Counted from the stretch's first letter, positions 16,210-25,123 are shown. The stretch: 64,000 bases of DNA from Streptomyces sp. TLI_146 (GCF_002846415.1 NZ_PJMX01000001.1:7874001-7938000); one strand, 5' to 3'. The notes: generated from the sequence alone by a model not told the origin. Numbers and translations are program-made.

Positions 16210-16992
16210 ATGGCAGAAGAGCGGTTGCCCGGGGGCCGGACGGTCGGCGCGGTGCGCATCGGTGACGCCGTCCACCGGGCCGTCCAGCCCTGGACGCCCG
16301 CCGTGCACGCGGTGCTGCGGCACCTGGAGGCCGTGGGCTTCGAGGGCGCGCCCCGGGTGCTCGGCACCGACGAGCAGGGCCGGGAGATCCTGACGCATCT
16401 CGCGGGAGAGACGGCCGGGGAGGAGCTGCCCTGGCCCGGCTGGGTGTACTCGGACGCCGCGCTGGTGAGCGTCGGCCGGTGGGCCCGACGGCTCCACGAC
16501 GCCACGGAGACGTTCGTGCCGCCGCCCGGCGCGCGCTGGCTGGCCGGGCAGACGTGGCGGCCCGGCCTGGTCATCGGCCACCACGACGCCGCCCCGTGGA
16601 ACGCGGTGTGGCGCGACGGCGACCTGGCCGGGTTCTTCGACTGGGACACCGCGGGGCCCTCGTCGCGCGAGTTCGACCTGGCGTTCACCGCGCTGACCTG
16701 GGTGCCGCTGCACGCCCGCCGGTTCGCCCGGCGCACCGGGTTCACGGACTTCGACGACCGGTCGCGCCGCCTCCACCTGTTCCTCGACGCGTACGGCTAC
16801 GACGGCGACCGCTCGGCCTTCGGGGCCGTCGTGGCCCGCCGGGCCCGTACCAACGCCGAAGTGATCGACCGGATGGCGGCCGGCGGCGATCCCGTCTACA
16901 CGGCGCTGCTGCCCGTCGCGGCCGACCTGCGCCAGGCGGCCGTCGAAGCCGAAGCGTTGCCGGAGTTCTTCTGGCGCGGGCCGACGGCGTAG
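16210..16992 (+). CDS. Aminoglycoside phosphotransferase (APH) family kinase
   Basis: A 260-residue protein of the APH/choline-kinase fold. VIGHHDAAPWNAVW is the catalytic loop (HxD....N) and FFDWDTAG is the metal-binding DxD segment. The ATP-binding N-lobe is short. Such proteins phosphorylate antibiotics, sugars or amino alcohols; most Streptomyces paralogues are uncharacterised. ATG 16210 is chosen because upstream codons lack a ribosome site. Confidence 0.8.
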   Translation: MAEERLPGGRTVGAVRIGDAVHRAVQPWTPAVHAVLRHLEAVGFEGAPRVLGTDEQGREILTHLAGETAGEELPWPGWVYSDAALVSVGRWARRLHDATETFVPPPGARWLAGQTWRPGLVIGHHDAAPWNAVWRDGDLAGFFDWDTAGPSSREFDLAFTALTWVPLHARRFARRTGFTDFDDRSRRLHLFLDAYGYDGDRSAFGAVVARRARTNAEVIDRMAAGGDPVYTALLPVAADLRQAAVEAEALPEFFWRGPTA

Positions 16993-17010
16993 GCGCCCGG
17001 CCCGGTCCCG

Positions 17011-17277
17011 TCAGAGATGCGCGGCGGTCATCGCCATCGCGAGGACGATGGTCACCAGTGCCAGGCTCATCATGGCCGCCCGCGCGGAGCTCATCCGGTC
17101 GCTCTCCCACCCCGTGCCCGAGGTGCCGCCGCGCCGTAGGGCGCCCCGGTCCGCCTCGCGCAGCCGGGTGCACCATTCGCAGTCGAGTCCCGGGCGGGCT
17201 GGTGTGGACAGCCAGTAGGCCCCGGTCAGTTCGGCCCGGTGCGCGGTTTCCGGGCCCTGTGCAGCGTCCCTGTCCAT
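17011..17277 (-). CDS. Small protein with C-terminal membrane helix
   Basis: An 88-residue hypothetical protein. The N-terminal part has CEWC in DCEWCTRLREADRGAL, and the C-terminus is a single hydrophobic segment (MSLALVTIVLAMAMTAA). No clear ribosome site precedes the ATG, so the start may differ. It converges on the APH gene. Reality is supported only by codon bias and layout. Confidence 0.45.
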   Translation of the reverse strand: MDRDAAQGPETAHRAELTGAYWLSTPARPGLDCEWCTRLREADRGALRRGGTSGTGWESDRMSSARAAMMSLALVTIVLAMAMTAAHL

Positions 17278-17555
17278 GCCCGGTTCAACGCCGCGGCGCG
17301 GCCGGGGGGAATGCGTGCGTCCGGTTTCGCGATCAAATCGTTGCCACCGGGCATGACCGGGCGTACGTACACGAGATCGTTCTCCGCCCCTTTGTGCGCC
17401 ACCAGGGGAGCGATTGTGGCTGGCGGTTCACTGTCGGCGGGCGGGTGCGCCTGCGATGCTGACGGCAGGGCTTCGAAGCGGCCGGGCCTGTCCGTCGGTA
17501 CGGCCGCGTGCGTGCCGCGGACGCAGGGTTCCCCTCCCGCTGCGTACCCGGCACC
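17278..17555. other. Intergenic stretch, no gene seen
   Basis: Together with the hairpin at 17556-17590 this forms a gap of nearly 390 bases. Frames on both strands lack domain features. I see nothing else in it apart from possible promoter sequence for the leftward small protein at 17277. Confidence 0.4.
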
Positions 17556-17590
17556 CGGTGCCCGCTCCGTGATTCGCGGAGCGGGCACCG
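17556..17590 (-). terminator. Strong hairpin terminator
   Basis: Perfect 14-base stem CGGTGCCCGCTCCG / CGGAGCGGGCACCG with loop TGATTCG. It lies 74 bases beyond the stop of the leftward lipoprotein gene and would end that transcript. No poly-T tract is obvious, as is common in Streptomyces. Confidence 0.7.
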
Positions 17591-17663
17591 ATGGCTTCGG
17601 CTCGGCGGTGTCGGCCCAGGGGGGCGGACGGGTCCGGCAACCGACTTCCCCTGCCGCCCGCCC

Positions 17664-17855
17664 CTACTTGTCCCCCTTCGCATCCGCGTCCGCGTCCGCG
17701 TCCGCGGCCGCCGCCGCCGATTCCGCCGCGCCGACCTTCTGCTCCATCTGCTGTTCCGTGCCGGACGGCGAATCCGATCGGGTGGGGGAGTGGGAGCAGC
17801 CCGTGGCGAGTGCGGCGGTCAGGGCCACTGCCGCCATGGCGTGGCGGGTGCGCAT
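17664..17855 (-). CDS. Small lipoprotein with Ala-Asp repeat tail
   Basis: A 63-residue protein: signal peptide with lipobox LATGC (cleavage before Cys20), then a short region ending in alternating Ala-Asp (ADADADADAKGDK) encoded by a (GCGGAC)n-type repeat. Its ATG overlaps the upstream stop by one base (TGATG), so it is translationally coupled to the secreted protein before it. No function known. Confidence 0.65.
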   Translation of the reverse strand: MRTRHAMAAVALTAALATGCSHSPTRSDSPSGTEQQMEQKVGAAESAAAAADADADADAKGDK

Positions 17856-18277
17856 CACTTCGTCCCGTTGTGGTTGGCCGCGCACCAGGCGGCCACGTCC
17901 TTGAGGTCCTTCTGGCGTTGCTGAAGAGTTGTCACCAACCCCTTGCGGTGGGTGAGTTTGTCGTTGAGATAGGTCTCGATCGCCTTGTGCCCCTCCTTCT
18001 TGGCGTTGTCCTCCCGCTGTTGCAGCCGGGCCACCGAACCCACGGTGGTCACACCGCCGTTGAGCCGGTCGAGGGAGCGGTCGATGCGCTTGGCGACCTT
18101 GGGTGCCCGTTTGCAGATGCCCTTGGCGCCGTCGGTCGTGGGTGCCTTGGCCGTGGTGCGCGGGGCCTTGGAGGGGGTGGCGTCCGCGAAGGCGCTGGGC
18201 GCGGTGACGGTCAGTACGGCCGTCGCGGCCAGCGCGGCCGCAGCCACCCGACGGCGGGGCGAGAAGGGTGTGTTCAT
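17855..18277 (-). CDS. Secreted alpha-helical protein
   Basis: A 140-residue protein with a signal peptide ending at SAFADA. The mature part is rich in Lys, Gln and Leu and likely helical (RLQQREDNAKKEGHKAIETY, TLQQRQKDLKDVAAWC), with two cysteines. ATG 18277 follows GGGAGGC and is preferred over the codon at 18298. It sits downstream of the histidine kinase and may belong to its regulon; this is inference. Confidence 0.7.
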   Translation of the reverse strand: MNTPFSPRRRVAAAALAATAVLTVTAPSAFADATPSKAPRTTAKAPTTDGAKGICKRAPKVAKRIDRSLDRLNGGVTTVGSVARLQQREDNAKKEGHKAIETYLNDKLTHRKGLVTTLQQRQKDLKDVAAWCAANHNGTK

Positions 18278-18303
18278 GGTGGGTGCCTCCCGGTCCACAG
18301 GGT

Positions 18304-18320
18304 CCGGTCCACAGGACCGG
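18304..18320 (-). terminator. Short hairpin between kinase and secreted-protein genes
   Basis: Perfect 7-base stem CCGGTCC-ACA-GGACCGG, 20 bases after the kinase stop in the leftward direction. GGTCCACAGG also occurs twice in tandem here. Likely terminator for the two-component operon. Confidence 0.5.
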
Positions 18321-18340
18321 TTGGTTCGAACGACCGGAGG

Positions 18341-19804
18341 CTAGGAAGGCTCTTTGTGGAAACTCTGTGACCGGGCCGCCGTGAGCGTCAGCCAGTCCCG
18401 CTGGAGGGGGAGCGCGCCGCTCCGGGAGGGGGCCCGCGCGGGCAGCCGTACCGTGCAGCGGGTGCCCACGCCGCCGGGCCCTTCGCCCAGTTCGACGGTC
18501 CCGCCGTGCAGCGCAGCCTGCTGGGCGGCCAGCGTGAGGCCGAGCCCGGAGCCGGTGCTGCCGGGACCCCGGTGGAAGCGCCGGAACACCTCCTCGCGGG
18601 CGTCGGGCGGGATGCCGGGGCCCCGGTCGTCCACCGTGATCAGCACCTGCCCGTCCGCCCTGCGGACGGCCACGGCGACCTCGGCCCGGCCCCGCGCGTC
18701 CCTGCCGTGCGCGAGCGCGTTGCCGATGAGGTTGCCCAGCAGGATCCGGATGCCGGGCTCCCAGCAGTGCACCGGCGCGGGCTCCGCGTCCAGCGCGATC
18801 CGGGCGTCCGGCGACCGCCGCCGGGCCTCGGCCACCGCCGCGTCCGCGGTCTCCGCGACGTCGAGCACACGGAACGCGTCCGGCTCCACCAGATCGCCGC
18901 GTCCCAGCTCCCGCAGCGCCACCAGCATGCCGAGCAGCCGCGCGTGCTCCGCCCGCAACTCGTCGACGACGGCGGCGCGTTCCGTCTCCGGCAGGCCGGG
19001 AAGGGCCAGGACGTCGAGGTTGGTGCCCATGCTCATCAGCGGGTTGCGCAGCTCGTGCGAGGCGGCCGCGGAGAAGGAGCGGGCGGTGTCCAGGGCCTGA
19101 GCGGTGCGGGCGGCCTGTTCGTCGTAGCGGGCGAGGACGGTCCGGAGGGTGGCGGCGAGGTCGTCGACCTCGGTGACCCGGGTCGGCCGGTGGTCCAGCC
19201 GTACCGCGCTCGTACGGGGATCGAGGCCCGCCGCGCTGTGCCGCAGCCGGCGCAGCGGGCGGGTCGCGCCGCTCGCGACGGCCCAGGCCAGCAGCGCGGA
19301 GAGCGGGGCGGCGAGCAGGGCGGTGGTCGCCGTCCGCCGTCGTACCAGGCCGAGTTGGGCCCGGTTCGCGGTGTCCGGGGCGAACACCCACAGCGTGCCG
19401 GCGACCTGCGGCCCCTTGACCGGCAGCGCGTACGCCCGCCAGCTGCGGCCCGCGCCCCGCACGGTCACCGGCACCCTGCTCACGTCCGGCAGCGGGACGG
19501 ACGCGTCGGGCTGCGGGCCGCCGCTGAACGTGCCGTCGGGCCCGGTCAGCCGTACGCCCACGTCGAGTGCCGCGGTGAACAGCCTGCGCTGGCGGTTCAC
19601 CTCGGCGGTGGCCTGGTCGTTGGCCGCGGCGCGCAGCAGCGTGCGGGCGTCGTGGGCGATCGCGGTGGCCCGGGTCCGCAGATGGCTGTCCTCCTCGCGG
19701 TGCAGATCGCGGGCGACGAGCGTGAGCAGCAGCCAGCCGCAGGCCAGGACGAGGACCGGCACGGCCACGCCCACCGCGAGGGCGATCCGGGTGGACAGTC
19801 TCAC
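18341..19804 (-). CDS. Sensor histidine kinase
   Basis: A 487-residue membrane kinase. Helix one is at ~5-30, the extracellular sensor spans ~31-150, helix two ~155-180, then comes a HAMP-like linker. The phospho-acceptor H-box is SAAASHELRNPLMSMGTNLD, the N-box LLGNLIGNALAHGRD, and the ATP lid DDRGPGIPPD with GSGLGLTLAAQ. The GTG start overlaps the regulator stop by 4 bases (GTGA), so the two are co-translated. The signal is not evident; the small exported proteins downstream may be targets. Confidence 0.92.
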   Translation of the reverse strand: MRLSTRIALAVGVAVPVLVLACGWLLLTLVARDLHREEDSHLRTRATAIAHDARTLLRAAANDQATAEVNRQRRLFTAALDVGVRLTGPDGTFSGGPQPDASVPLPDVSRVPVTVRGAGRSWRAYALPVKGPQVAGTLWVFAPDTANRAQLGLVRRRTATTALLAAPLSALLAWAVASGATRPLRRLRHSAAGLDPRTSAVRLDHRPTRVTEVDDLAATLRTVLARYDEQAARTAQALDTARSFSAAASHELRNPLMSMGTNLDVLALPGLPETERAAVVDELRAEHARLLGMLVALRELGRGDLVEPDAFRVLDVAETADAAVAEARRRSPDARIALDAEPAPVHCWEPGIRILLGNLIGNALAHGRDARGRAEVAVAVRRADGQVLITVDDRGPGIPPDAREEVFRRFHRGPGSTGSGLGLTLAAQQAALHGGTVELGEGPGGVGTRCTVRLPARAPSRSGALPLQRDWLTLTAARSQSFHKEPS

Positions 19805-20496
19805 GGCCGCTCCCGCAGGACGAAGCCCACCCCGCGCACGGTGTGGAGCAGCCGGGGAGCGCCGTCCGCCTCCAGTTTGCGGCGCAGATAGCTGACGAAG
19901 GTGTCCACCGCGTCGGTGCGGATGTCGACGTCGTACCCCCAGACCCGTTCGAGCAGTTGGTCGCGGGTGAGGACGAGGCCGGTGTTGCGGGCGAGGACTT
20001 CGAGGAGTTCGTACTCGCGCCGGGTGAGGTCGAGGAGGCGTCCGTCGCGGTGTGCGGTGCGGGCCGCCGGGTCGACGACGAGGCCGCAGGCCCGGACCAC
20101 GTCGTGCGCGGTGGGCGGGTGGCGGCGCAGCAGCGCGCGCAGCCGCAGCACCAGCTCCTGCAACGCGAACGGTTTGACCAGGTAGTCGTCGCCGCCCGCC
20201 TGGAGCCCGGCGATGCGGTCGGCGGTCTCGTCGAGCGCCGACAGCATCAGCACGGGCAGGTCGTGCCCGGCGCCGCGCAGGGCCGTACACACCTCGATGC
20301 CGCTCATGCCCGGCATGGAGACGTCGAGCACCAGCACATCGGGCGGGGTCTGCGCGACGGCGGCGAGCGCGGCCCGGCCGCCGTCGGCGGTGCGCACCCG
20401 GAAGCCGCTGAGCCTGAGCCCCCGCTCCAGCGAGCGGCGCACCGCGTCGTCATCGTCGACGACCAGAACGTCTCCCGGACGGTTCGGACCGCTCAT
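19801..20496 (-). CDS. OmpR-family response regulator
   Basis: A 231-residue regulator. The receiver domain has the acidic pair in VVDDDDAV, phospho-Asp in VLVLDVSMPGMSG, and Lys in GGDDYLVKPFA. The C-terminal winged helix carries LTRREYELLEVLARN and DTFVSYLRRKLE. The ATG is preceded by GAGGTGAGG. Partner of the kinase encoded next. Confidence 0.93.
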   Translation of the reverse strand: MSGPNRPGDVLVVDDDDAVRRSLERGLRLSGFRVRTADGGRAALAAVAQTPPDVLVLDVSMPGMSGIEVCTALRGAGHDLPVLMLSALDETADRIAGLQAGGDDYLVKPFALQELVLRLRALLRRHPPTAHDVVRACGLVVDPAARTAHRDGRLLDLTRREYELLEVLARNTGLVLTRDQLLERVWGYDVDIRTDAVDTFVSYLRRKLEADGAPRLLHTVRGVGFVLRERP

Positions 20497-20574
20497 CCGC
20501 CTCACCTCACTGCGCGCTGTCGCGGGGTGAGTCAGGGTACGGCGCCCGGCTGTGTACGGGGCGGGCCCGGGTCG

Positions 20575-20607
20575 ACCGGTGACGCGGCTCCCGCGCGCGT
20601 CACCGGT
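20575..20607 (-). terminator. Hairpin terminator after GNAT gene
   Basis: Perfect 12-base stem ACCGGTGACGCG / CGCGTCACCGGT with a 9-base loop, 33 bases beyond the stop of the leftward acetyltransferase gene. Confidence 0.65.
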
Positions 20608-20639
20608 TCCGCGGCCCTGACCCGTACGGCCGCGGAGTC

Positions 20640-21602
20640 CTACAGGTCGAGCTGGTACTCGTGCGCGGTGTGCGTCGGCAGATAGCCGAGCGCGTCGTTG
20701 ACGTGCCGCATGTGCGGGTTGTTGTCCGCGGTGTCGGTCAGCAGGCCCGCGAGGCGGGGGTGGCGGGTGCGGGCCTCGTGGATGGAGGCGGCCTTCATCC
20801 AGAGGGCGAGACCGTGGCCGCGGTGTTCGGGCAGGACGGCGGTGCCGTAGTGCTGGGCGTCGCCGGTGCCGTCGCCCGGGACCACGAGTTCGGTGAACCC
20901 GACGATCGAGCCGTCCGACTCGTCGACGGCCGCGACGGTGTGCAGGATCTCGCCGCGCCCGGCGACGGCCGCGGCCGCCGCCTTCACCCGGTCGAGGTCC
21001 CACACCACGGTGCCGAAGTCGGTGGTGCCCATCGGCATGTCGTCCATGGCCCGGCGCGAGGCCACGAAGGTGTCGGAGAGCTCGTCGGGCACGGCCCCCT
21101 CCCACGACGTCAGCCGGTAGCCGGTGTGCGGGGTTTCGACGGCCTTGGCGAGGGACGGGAGGTCGGCGTCGGCCAACGCCAGCCGGGTGTACGTCAGGGT
21201 CAGCACCTTGCCGAAACCGTGTGCGGCGAGGAACGCGTCGCCGGGGGAGCCCGCCGCTGCCTGCGCGATCACGCTGCGCCGGCCGTCCCGGCGCGCCGCC
21301 TCCACGGCCGCTTGGAGCAGCCGCGAGCCCACGCCGCCGCGCCGCTCGGCCGGGTGGACCTGGACGTCGAGTTCGGCGAGGTGGTCCTGCCCGGGCCGGG
21401 TGAACAGCCGCAGGAAGGCGGATCCGACGGGAGCGCCCTCGGCCCCGGACGCCAGCCAGGCGAGCCTGCGGCTCGCGGTGTTCTCGTCGGGGTCGGTCAG
21501 GGCGGTGATGCGCAGCGACAAGGTGTCTCCATCGCGAGAAGGGTGGAAGGAGGCGCGGTCGGGAGTGCGTTGCTCGGCCGCGGGCATGGCTCGGTGATCC
21601 AT
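20640..21602 (-). CDS. Tandem GNAT acetyltransferase
   Basis: A 320-residue protein with two GNAT-like halves. The first has VHPAERRGGVGSRLLQAAVEAA (acetyl-CoA loop); the second has VLPEHRGHGLALWMKAA followed by TADNNPHMRHVNDALGYLP. This double arrangement resembles Eis-like or mycothiol-synthase-like proteins, but the substrate is not readable. The 5' region faces another GNAT gene across a 65-base gap, so the two probably share a promoter region. Confidence 0.8.
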   Translation of the reverse strand: MDHRAMPAAEQRTPDRASFHPSRDGDTLSLRITALTDPDENTASRRLAWLASGAEGAPVGSAFLRLFTRPGQDHLAELDVQVHPAERRGGVGSRLLQAAVEAARRDGRRSVIAQAAAGSPGDAFLAAHGFGKVLTLTYTRLALADADLPSLAKAVETPHTGYRLTSWEGAVPDELSDTFVASRRAMDDMPMGTTDFGTVVWDLDRVKAAAAAVAGRGEILHTVAAVDESDGSIVGFTELVVPGDGTGDAQHYGTAVLPEHRGHGLALWMKAASIHEARTRHPRLAGLLTDTADNNPHMRHVNDALGYLPTHTAHEYQLDL

Positions 21603-21667
21603 GTCGGTCGATCCCCGTCCCTTAATTGCCGTGCTCGCGAGGCGCCCCCCGGCCTACGCTCGCGGCC

Positions 21668-22324
21668 ATGACATCACAAGATCGCCGGGAAGGCTCCCCC
21701 ATCGGCTCTCCGGCCGGCGCCCCGGCCGACCTTCCGGCCAGCTCTCCGGCCAGCTCTCCGATTGCCTTCGGCGCCGAGGAGTTGGTGATCCGTCACGAGA
21801 CGGACGCGGATCACCGGGCGGTACGCGAAGTGCACACGCGCGCGTTCGGGGAGGAGCGGGTGCCCGCCCTGGTGGAGGCGCTGCGCACGGCGCGGGCGCC
21901 GCTGGCCCCGATGTCCTTCGTCGCCACCCTCGGCGGCCGGGTGGTCGGGCACGTCCTGCTGAGCGCGTCGCGCCTGGACGCCCCGCGCCGGATCGTGGAC
22001 GTCATGTCGCTCTCGCCGCTCGGCGTGCACCCCGACGCCCAGGGCCTGGGCATCGGCACCCGCCTCATCGGACACGCCCTCGCGGCGGCCGACGAGCAGG
22101 GCGTGCCGTTGGTGTTCCTGGAGGGATCGCCGCTGTACTACCGCACGCGCGGCTTCGAGGCGGCGAGCCCGCTGGGCTTCCGCTCGCCGTCGCTGCGGAT
22201 CCCCGACCCCGCGTTCCAGGTCGCCCGGCTGGCCGCGCACGAGCCGTGGATGACGGGCACCTTCGTCTACTCGGAGACCTTCTGGGCCCTCGACTGCGTC
22301 GGCCTGCGCGACCCGGACGCCTGA
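21668..22324 (+). CDS. GNAT N-acetyltransferase
   Basis: A 218-residue protein. After a low-complexity N-terminus (repeats of GSPAGAPADLPASSPASSP) comes one GNAT domain with LGVHPDAQGLGIGTRLIGHAL as acetyl-CoA loop and FLEGSPLYYRTRGFEAASPLG, typical of YhbS-like enzymes. Acceptor unknown. A GC-rich hairpin follows. Confidence 0.82.
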   Translation: MTSQDRREGSPIGSPAGAPADLPASSPASSPIAFGAEELVIRHETDADHRAVREVHTRAFGEERVPALVEALRTARAPLAPMSFVATLGGRVVGHVLLSASRLDAPRRIVDVMSLSPLGVHPDAQGLGIGTRLIGHALAAADEQGVPLVFLEGSPLYYRTRGFEAASPLGFRSPSLRIPDPAFQVARLAAHEPWMTGTFVYSETFWALDCVGLRDPDA

Positions 22325-22375
22325 CGGGGTGCACACCGTACGCCTGTGGTCCGGGCGGACCGACGCGTACACCCG

Positions 22376-22400
22376 GGGCCCGCCGACCGGCGGGCCCTTT
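22376..22400 (+). terminator. GC-rich hairpin with TTT
   Basis: GGGCCCGCCG-AC-CGGCGGGCCC followed by TTTC, 52 bases after the GNAT stop. The innermost pairs must open, giving a stem of about 8-9 base pairs. Confidence 0.65.
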
Positions 22401-22559
22401 CGCATGCCCGCGCCCGCGCCCGCGCGCCGAGCCGGGCCGAAGTCACACACAACTGCCCAGGCACGCCTGGGGCCTTGACGCCCCATCCTCCCCTTCCTAC
22501 TGTTTGCTACTGCTTACTTGCGTTCGCTTGTGATCGAAAATGTGCGTGCATGTAGCTGT

Positions 22560-22583
22560 TTCCCTGTCAGATTCCCTGTCAGA
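22560..22583. repeat. Exact 12-base tandem duplication in leader
   Basis: TTCCCTGTCAGA occurs twice back to back, ending just before the GAGAGGG ribosome site of the GH59 gene. It could be a replication slip or a paired operator half-site. The preceding 60 bases are AT-rich for this genome and are the likely promoter. Confidence 0.5.
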
Positions 22584-22598
22584 GAGGGTCGCACCACG

Positions 22599-25040
22599 AT
22601 GAGATCCCTTCCCCGCACCCTGCTCGCCGTGCTTCTGCTGTGTCTGCCCCTGACCACCGTCCCGCAGGCGGCCGCCGCGCCGCGCGCCGCTCCCCGGGCC
22701 ACCGCCGCCGCCAACACCGACATCACCGTCGACGGTGCGTCCCCCGGCCGCGTCTTCGACGGCGTCGGGGCGATCAGCGGGGGCGGCGGCAACACGCGGC
22801 TGCTGCTCGACTACCCCGAGCCGCAGCGCGCCCAGATCCTCGACTACCTCTTCAAGCCCGGTTACGGCGCCGCCCTCCAGATCCTCAAGGTCGAGGTCGG
22901 CGGCGACACCAACTCCACCGACGGCGCCGAGTCCTCCATCGAGCACACCCGGGGCTCCGTCAACTGCTCCAACGGGTACGAGTGGTGGCTGATGGAGCAG
23001 GCCAAGGCCCGCAACCCCGGCATCAAGCTCGCCGCGCTCTCTTGGGGAGCGCCCGGCTGGGTGGGCAACGGCAACTTCTGGTCCCAGGACATGATCGACT
23101 ACCTGATGTCCTGGCTGGGCTGCGCCAAGCAGCACAACCTCACCATCGACTACCTCGGCGGCTGGAACGAGCGCGGCTTCAACGCCGCCTGGTACAAGAA
23201 CCTGCACGCCACCCTCGCCGCCAAGGGATACGCCACCAAGGTCGTCGGCGCCGACGACGGCTGGCAGATCGCGACCGCGATGCGCGGCGACAGCGCGCTC
23301 AACGCCGCCGTGGACATCGTCGGCGCCCACTACCCGTGCGGCTATATGTCCGCGATGACCAGCTGCTCGACCACCCCGGACGCGCTGGCCACCGGCAAGC
23401 AGCTCTGGGCGAGCGAGAACGGCTCGGAGGACGCGGCGACCGGTGCCGTCCCGATGGCCCGGGCCATCAACCGCGGCTATCTGGACGCCAGGATGACCGC
23501 CTTCATCAACTGGCCGGTGGTGGCCGCGCTCTACCCCAACCTCTCGTTCAACAGCATGGGCCTGGTGACGGCCAACCAGCCCTGGTCGGGCGCGTACAGC
23601 GTGGACCGCAGTGCCTGGGCGACCGCGCAGACCACCCAGTTCACCGCTCCCGGCTGGCAGTACCTCGACACCGCCTCCGGCTACCTCGGCGGCAACCGCT
23701 CCAACGGCAGCTACGTCAGCTATGCCGCGCCGGGCCGGGCCGCCTGGTCCACCGTGTTCGAGACGATGGACGCGACCGCCGCCCAGACCGTCACCCTGAA
23801 GGTCGCGGGCGGCCTTCCGGCCGGCGCCCTGCACGTGTGGTCCACCGACTTCTCCGGCAACGGCGCCACCGCGCACCTGGTGCCCGAGCCCGACCTCACC
23901 GCCACCTCGGGGACGTACCGGCTCACGCTCCAGCCCGGTCACCTCTACACCGTCACCACCACGACCGGCCAGGGCGCGGGCACCGTCACCTCCCCGCAGC
24001 GCACCCCGCTCGCCCTGCCGTACGCGGACTCGCTGGCCGGGACCGCCACCGGGCAGGAGGCGCGGTATGTCGCCGCGATGAACGGCGCCTTCGAGACCGC
24101 GCCGTGCGCCGGTGGCCGCACCGGCCGCTGTCTGCGCCAGCAGGCACCGACCACACCCATCCGCTGGACCGACGAGTCGACGCCGCAGCCGTACGCGCTG
24201 ATGGGTGACGTCAACTGGACCGACTACACCGTCCGTTCGGACGCCCTGCTCGAACAGCAGGGTGCGGTCGAGCTGCTCGGCCGGGTCGGCACCCAGGGCC
24301 GCAACAACAACGGCCTCAACGCCTACCACCTGCGCGTCGCGGACACCGGTGCCTGGTCGCTGCTGCGCACCGACACGGCCTGGTCCTCCACCACCCTGGC
24401 GAGCGGTACGGTCATCGCGCCCGGCCTCAAGACCTGGCACACCCTGGCCCTCACCTTCCAGGGCGCCACCATCACCGCGAAGCTCGACGCGGCCACCCTC
24501 GCCACCGTCACCGACAACAGCTACGGCGCGGGCCAGATCGGGCTCGGCACCGCCGGGTACTACGGCGCGCAGTTCGCCAACCTCAGCATCACCCCCGGCC
24601 CGACGGCGCCGCTCGACGGCACGTACCAGCTGGTCAACGCCCACAGCGGCCAGCTACTCGACGCGTCCGGGCAGGGCACGGCCGACGGCACCCCGATCAT
24701 CCAGTGGCCGGGCAACGGTGGCGCCAACCAGCAGTGGAAGCTCACCTCGACCGGCGACGGCTACTACACCGTCACCGGCGCGGCCAGCGGCAAACCCCTC
24801 GACGTCCCCGGCCGTAGCGTCGTACCGGGCACCCAGCTGAACCTGTGGGCCGCGACCGGCGGGACCAACCAGCAATGGCGGGTGACACCCGGCGCACGCG
24901 ACTGCCACGTCCTGGAGTCCCGGCTCGACGGCCAGCTGATGGACGTCAGCGGCGGGTCGCTCGTGATGGGCGCCCAGGTGATCCAGTGGCCCGCGAACGG
25001 GGGTGCGAACCAGTGCTGGCGGCTGGTCAAGGTGGGCTGA
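22599..25040 (+). CDS. Secreted GH59 galactocerebrosidase-like enzyme with ricin-type lectin domain
   Basis: An 813-residue exported protein. After a signal peptide (to ~residue 27) it follows animal galactocerebrosidase (GALC) closely: FDGVGAISGGGGNTRLLLDY, YPEPQRAQILDYLFKPGYGA, GYEWWLMEQAKARNP. The acid/base Glu lies in GGWNERGFNA (~191) and the nucleophile Glu in QLWASENGSED (~275). The central beta-sandwich and the GALC-type lectin region (MGDVNWTDYTVRSD onward) are present. The last ~130 residues add a ricin-like trefoil with QxW repeats (NQQWKL, NQQWRV, NQCWRL). It should cleave beta-galactosides, in animals galactosylceramide; the bacterial substrate is probably a plant or fungal galactolipid or glycan. 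Confidence 0.88.
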   Translation: MRSLPRTLLAVLLLCLPLTTVPQAAAAPRAAPRATAAANTDITVDGASPGRVFDGVGAISGGGGNTRLLLDYPEPQRAQILDYLFKPGYGAALQILKVEVGGDTNSTDGAESSIEHTRGSVNCSNGYEWWLMEQAKARNPGIKLAALSWGAPGWVGNGNFWSQDMIDYLMSWLGCAKQHNLTIDYLGGWNERGFNAAWYKNLHATLAAKGYATKVVGADDGWQIATAMRGDSALNAAVDIVGAHYPCGYMSAMTSCSTTPDALATGKQLWASENGSEDAATGAVPMARAINRGYLDARMTAFINWPVVAALYPNLSFNSMGLVTANQPWSGAYSVDRSAWATAQTTQFTAPGWQYLDTASGYLGGNRSNGSYVSYAAPGRAAWSTVFETMDATAAQTVTLKVAGGLPAGALHVWSTDFSGNGATAHLVPEPDLTATSGTYRLTLQPGHLYTVTTTTGQGAGTVTSPQRTPLALPYADSLAGTATGQEARYVAAMNGAFETAPCAGGRTGRCLRQQAPTTPIRWTDESTPQPYALMGDVNWTDYTVRSDALLEQQGAVELLGRVGTQGRNNNGLNAYHLRVADTGAWSLLRTDTAWSSTTLASGTVIAPGLKTWHTLALTFQGATITAKLDAATLATVTDNSYGAGQIGLGTAGYYGAQFANLSITPGPTAPLDGTYQLVNAHSGQLLDASGQGTADGTPIIQWPGNGGANQQWKLTSTGDGYYTVTGAASGKPLDVPGRSVVPGTQLNLWAATGGTNQQWRVTPGARDCHVLESRLDGQLMDVSGGSLVMGAQVIQWPANGGANQCWRLVKVG

Positions 25041-25086
25041 TCCGGTGGACTGAGGAGAACGGAGTGGAGCCGATTCGGCGGAACCG

Positions 25087-25117
25087 TTGACCTCAAGTTA
25101 ACTAGAGGTCGTACGTT
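25087..25117 (+). promoter_or_regulatory. SoxR-box promoter, probably leaderless
   Basis: CCTCAAGTTAACTAGAGG (25091-25108) differs at one base from a perfect SoxR dyad (CCTCAAG..CTTGAGG). It sits between TTGACC (25087) and TACGTT (25112) with a 19-base spacer, the long spacer that MerR-family activators such as SoxR need. The expected transcript start is about base 25124, the A of the next ATG, and no ribosome site is visible. Confidence 0.72.
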
Positions 25118-25123
25118 CCTCGT

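Noticed and set aside
17239..17904. Open frame of 221 codons on the plus strand
   Set aside because: It crosses a strong hairpin and overlaps the minus-strand lipoprotein gene, which has a lipobox and a coupled start.
22497..24644. Open frame of 715 codons opposite the GH59 gene
   Set aside because: No recognisable motif; long antisense frames are expected in high-GC genes.
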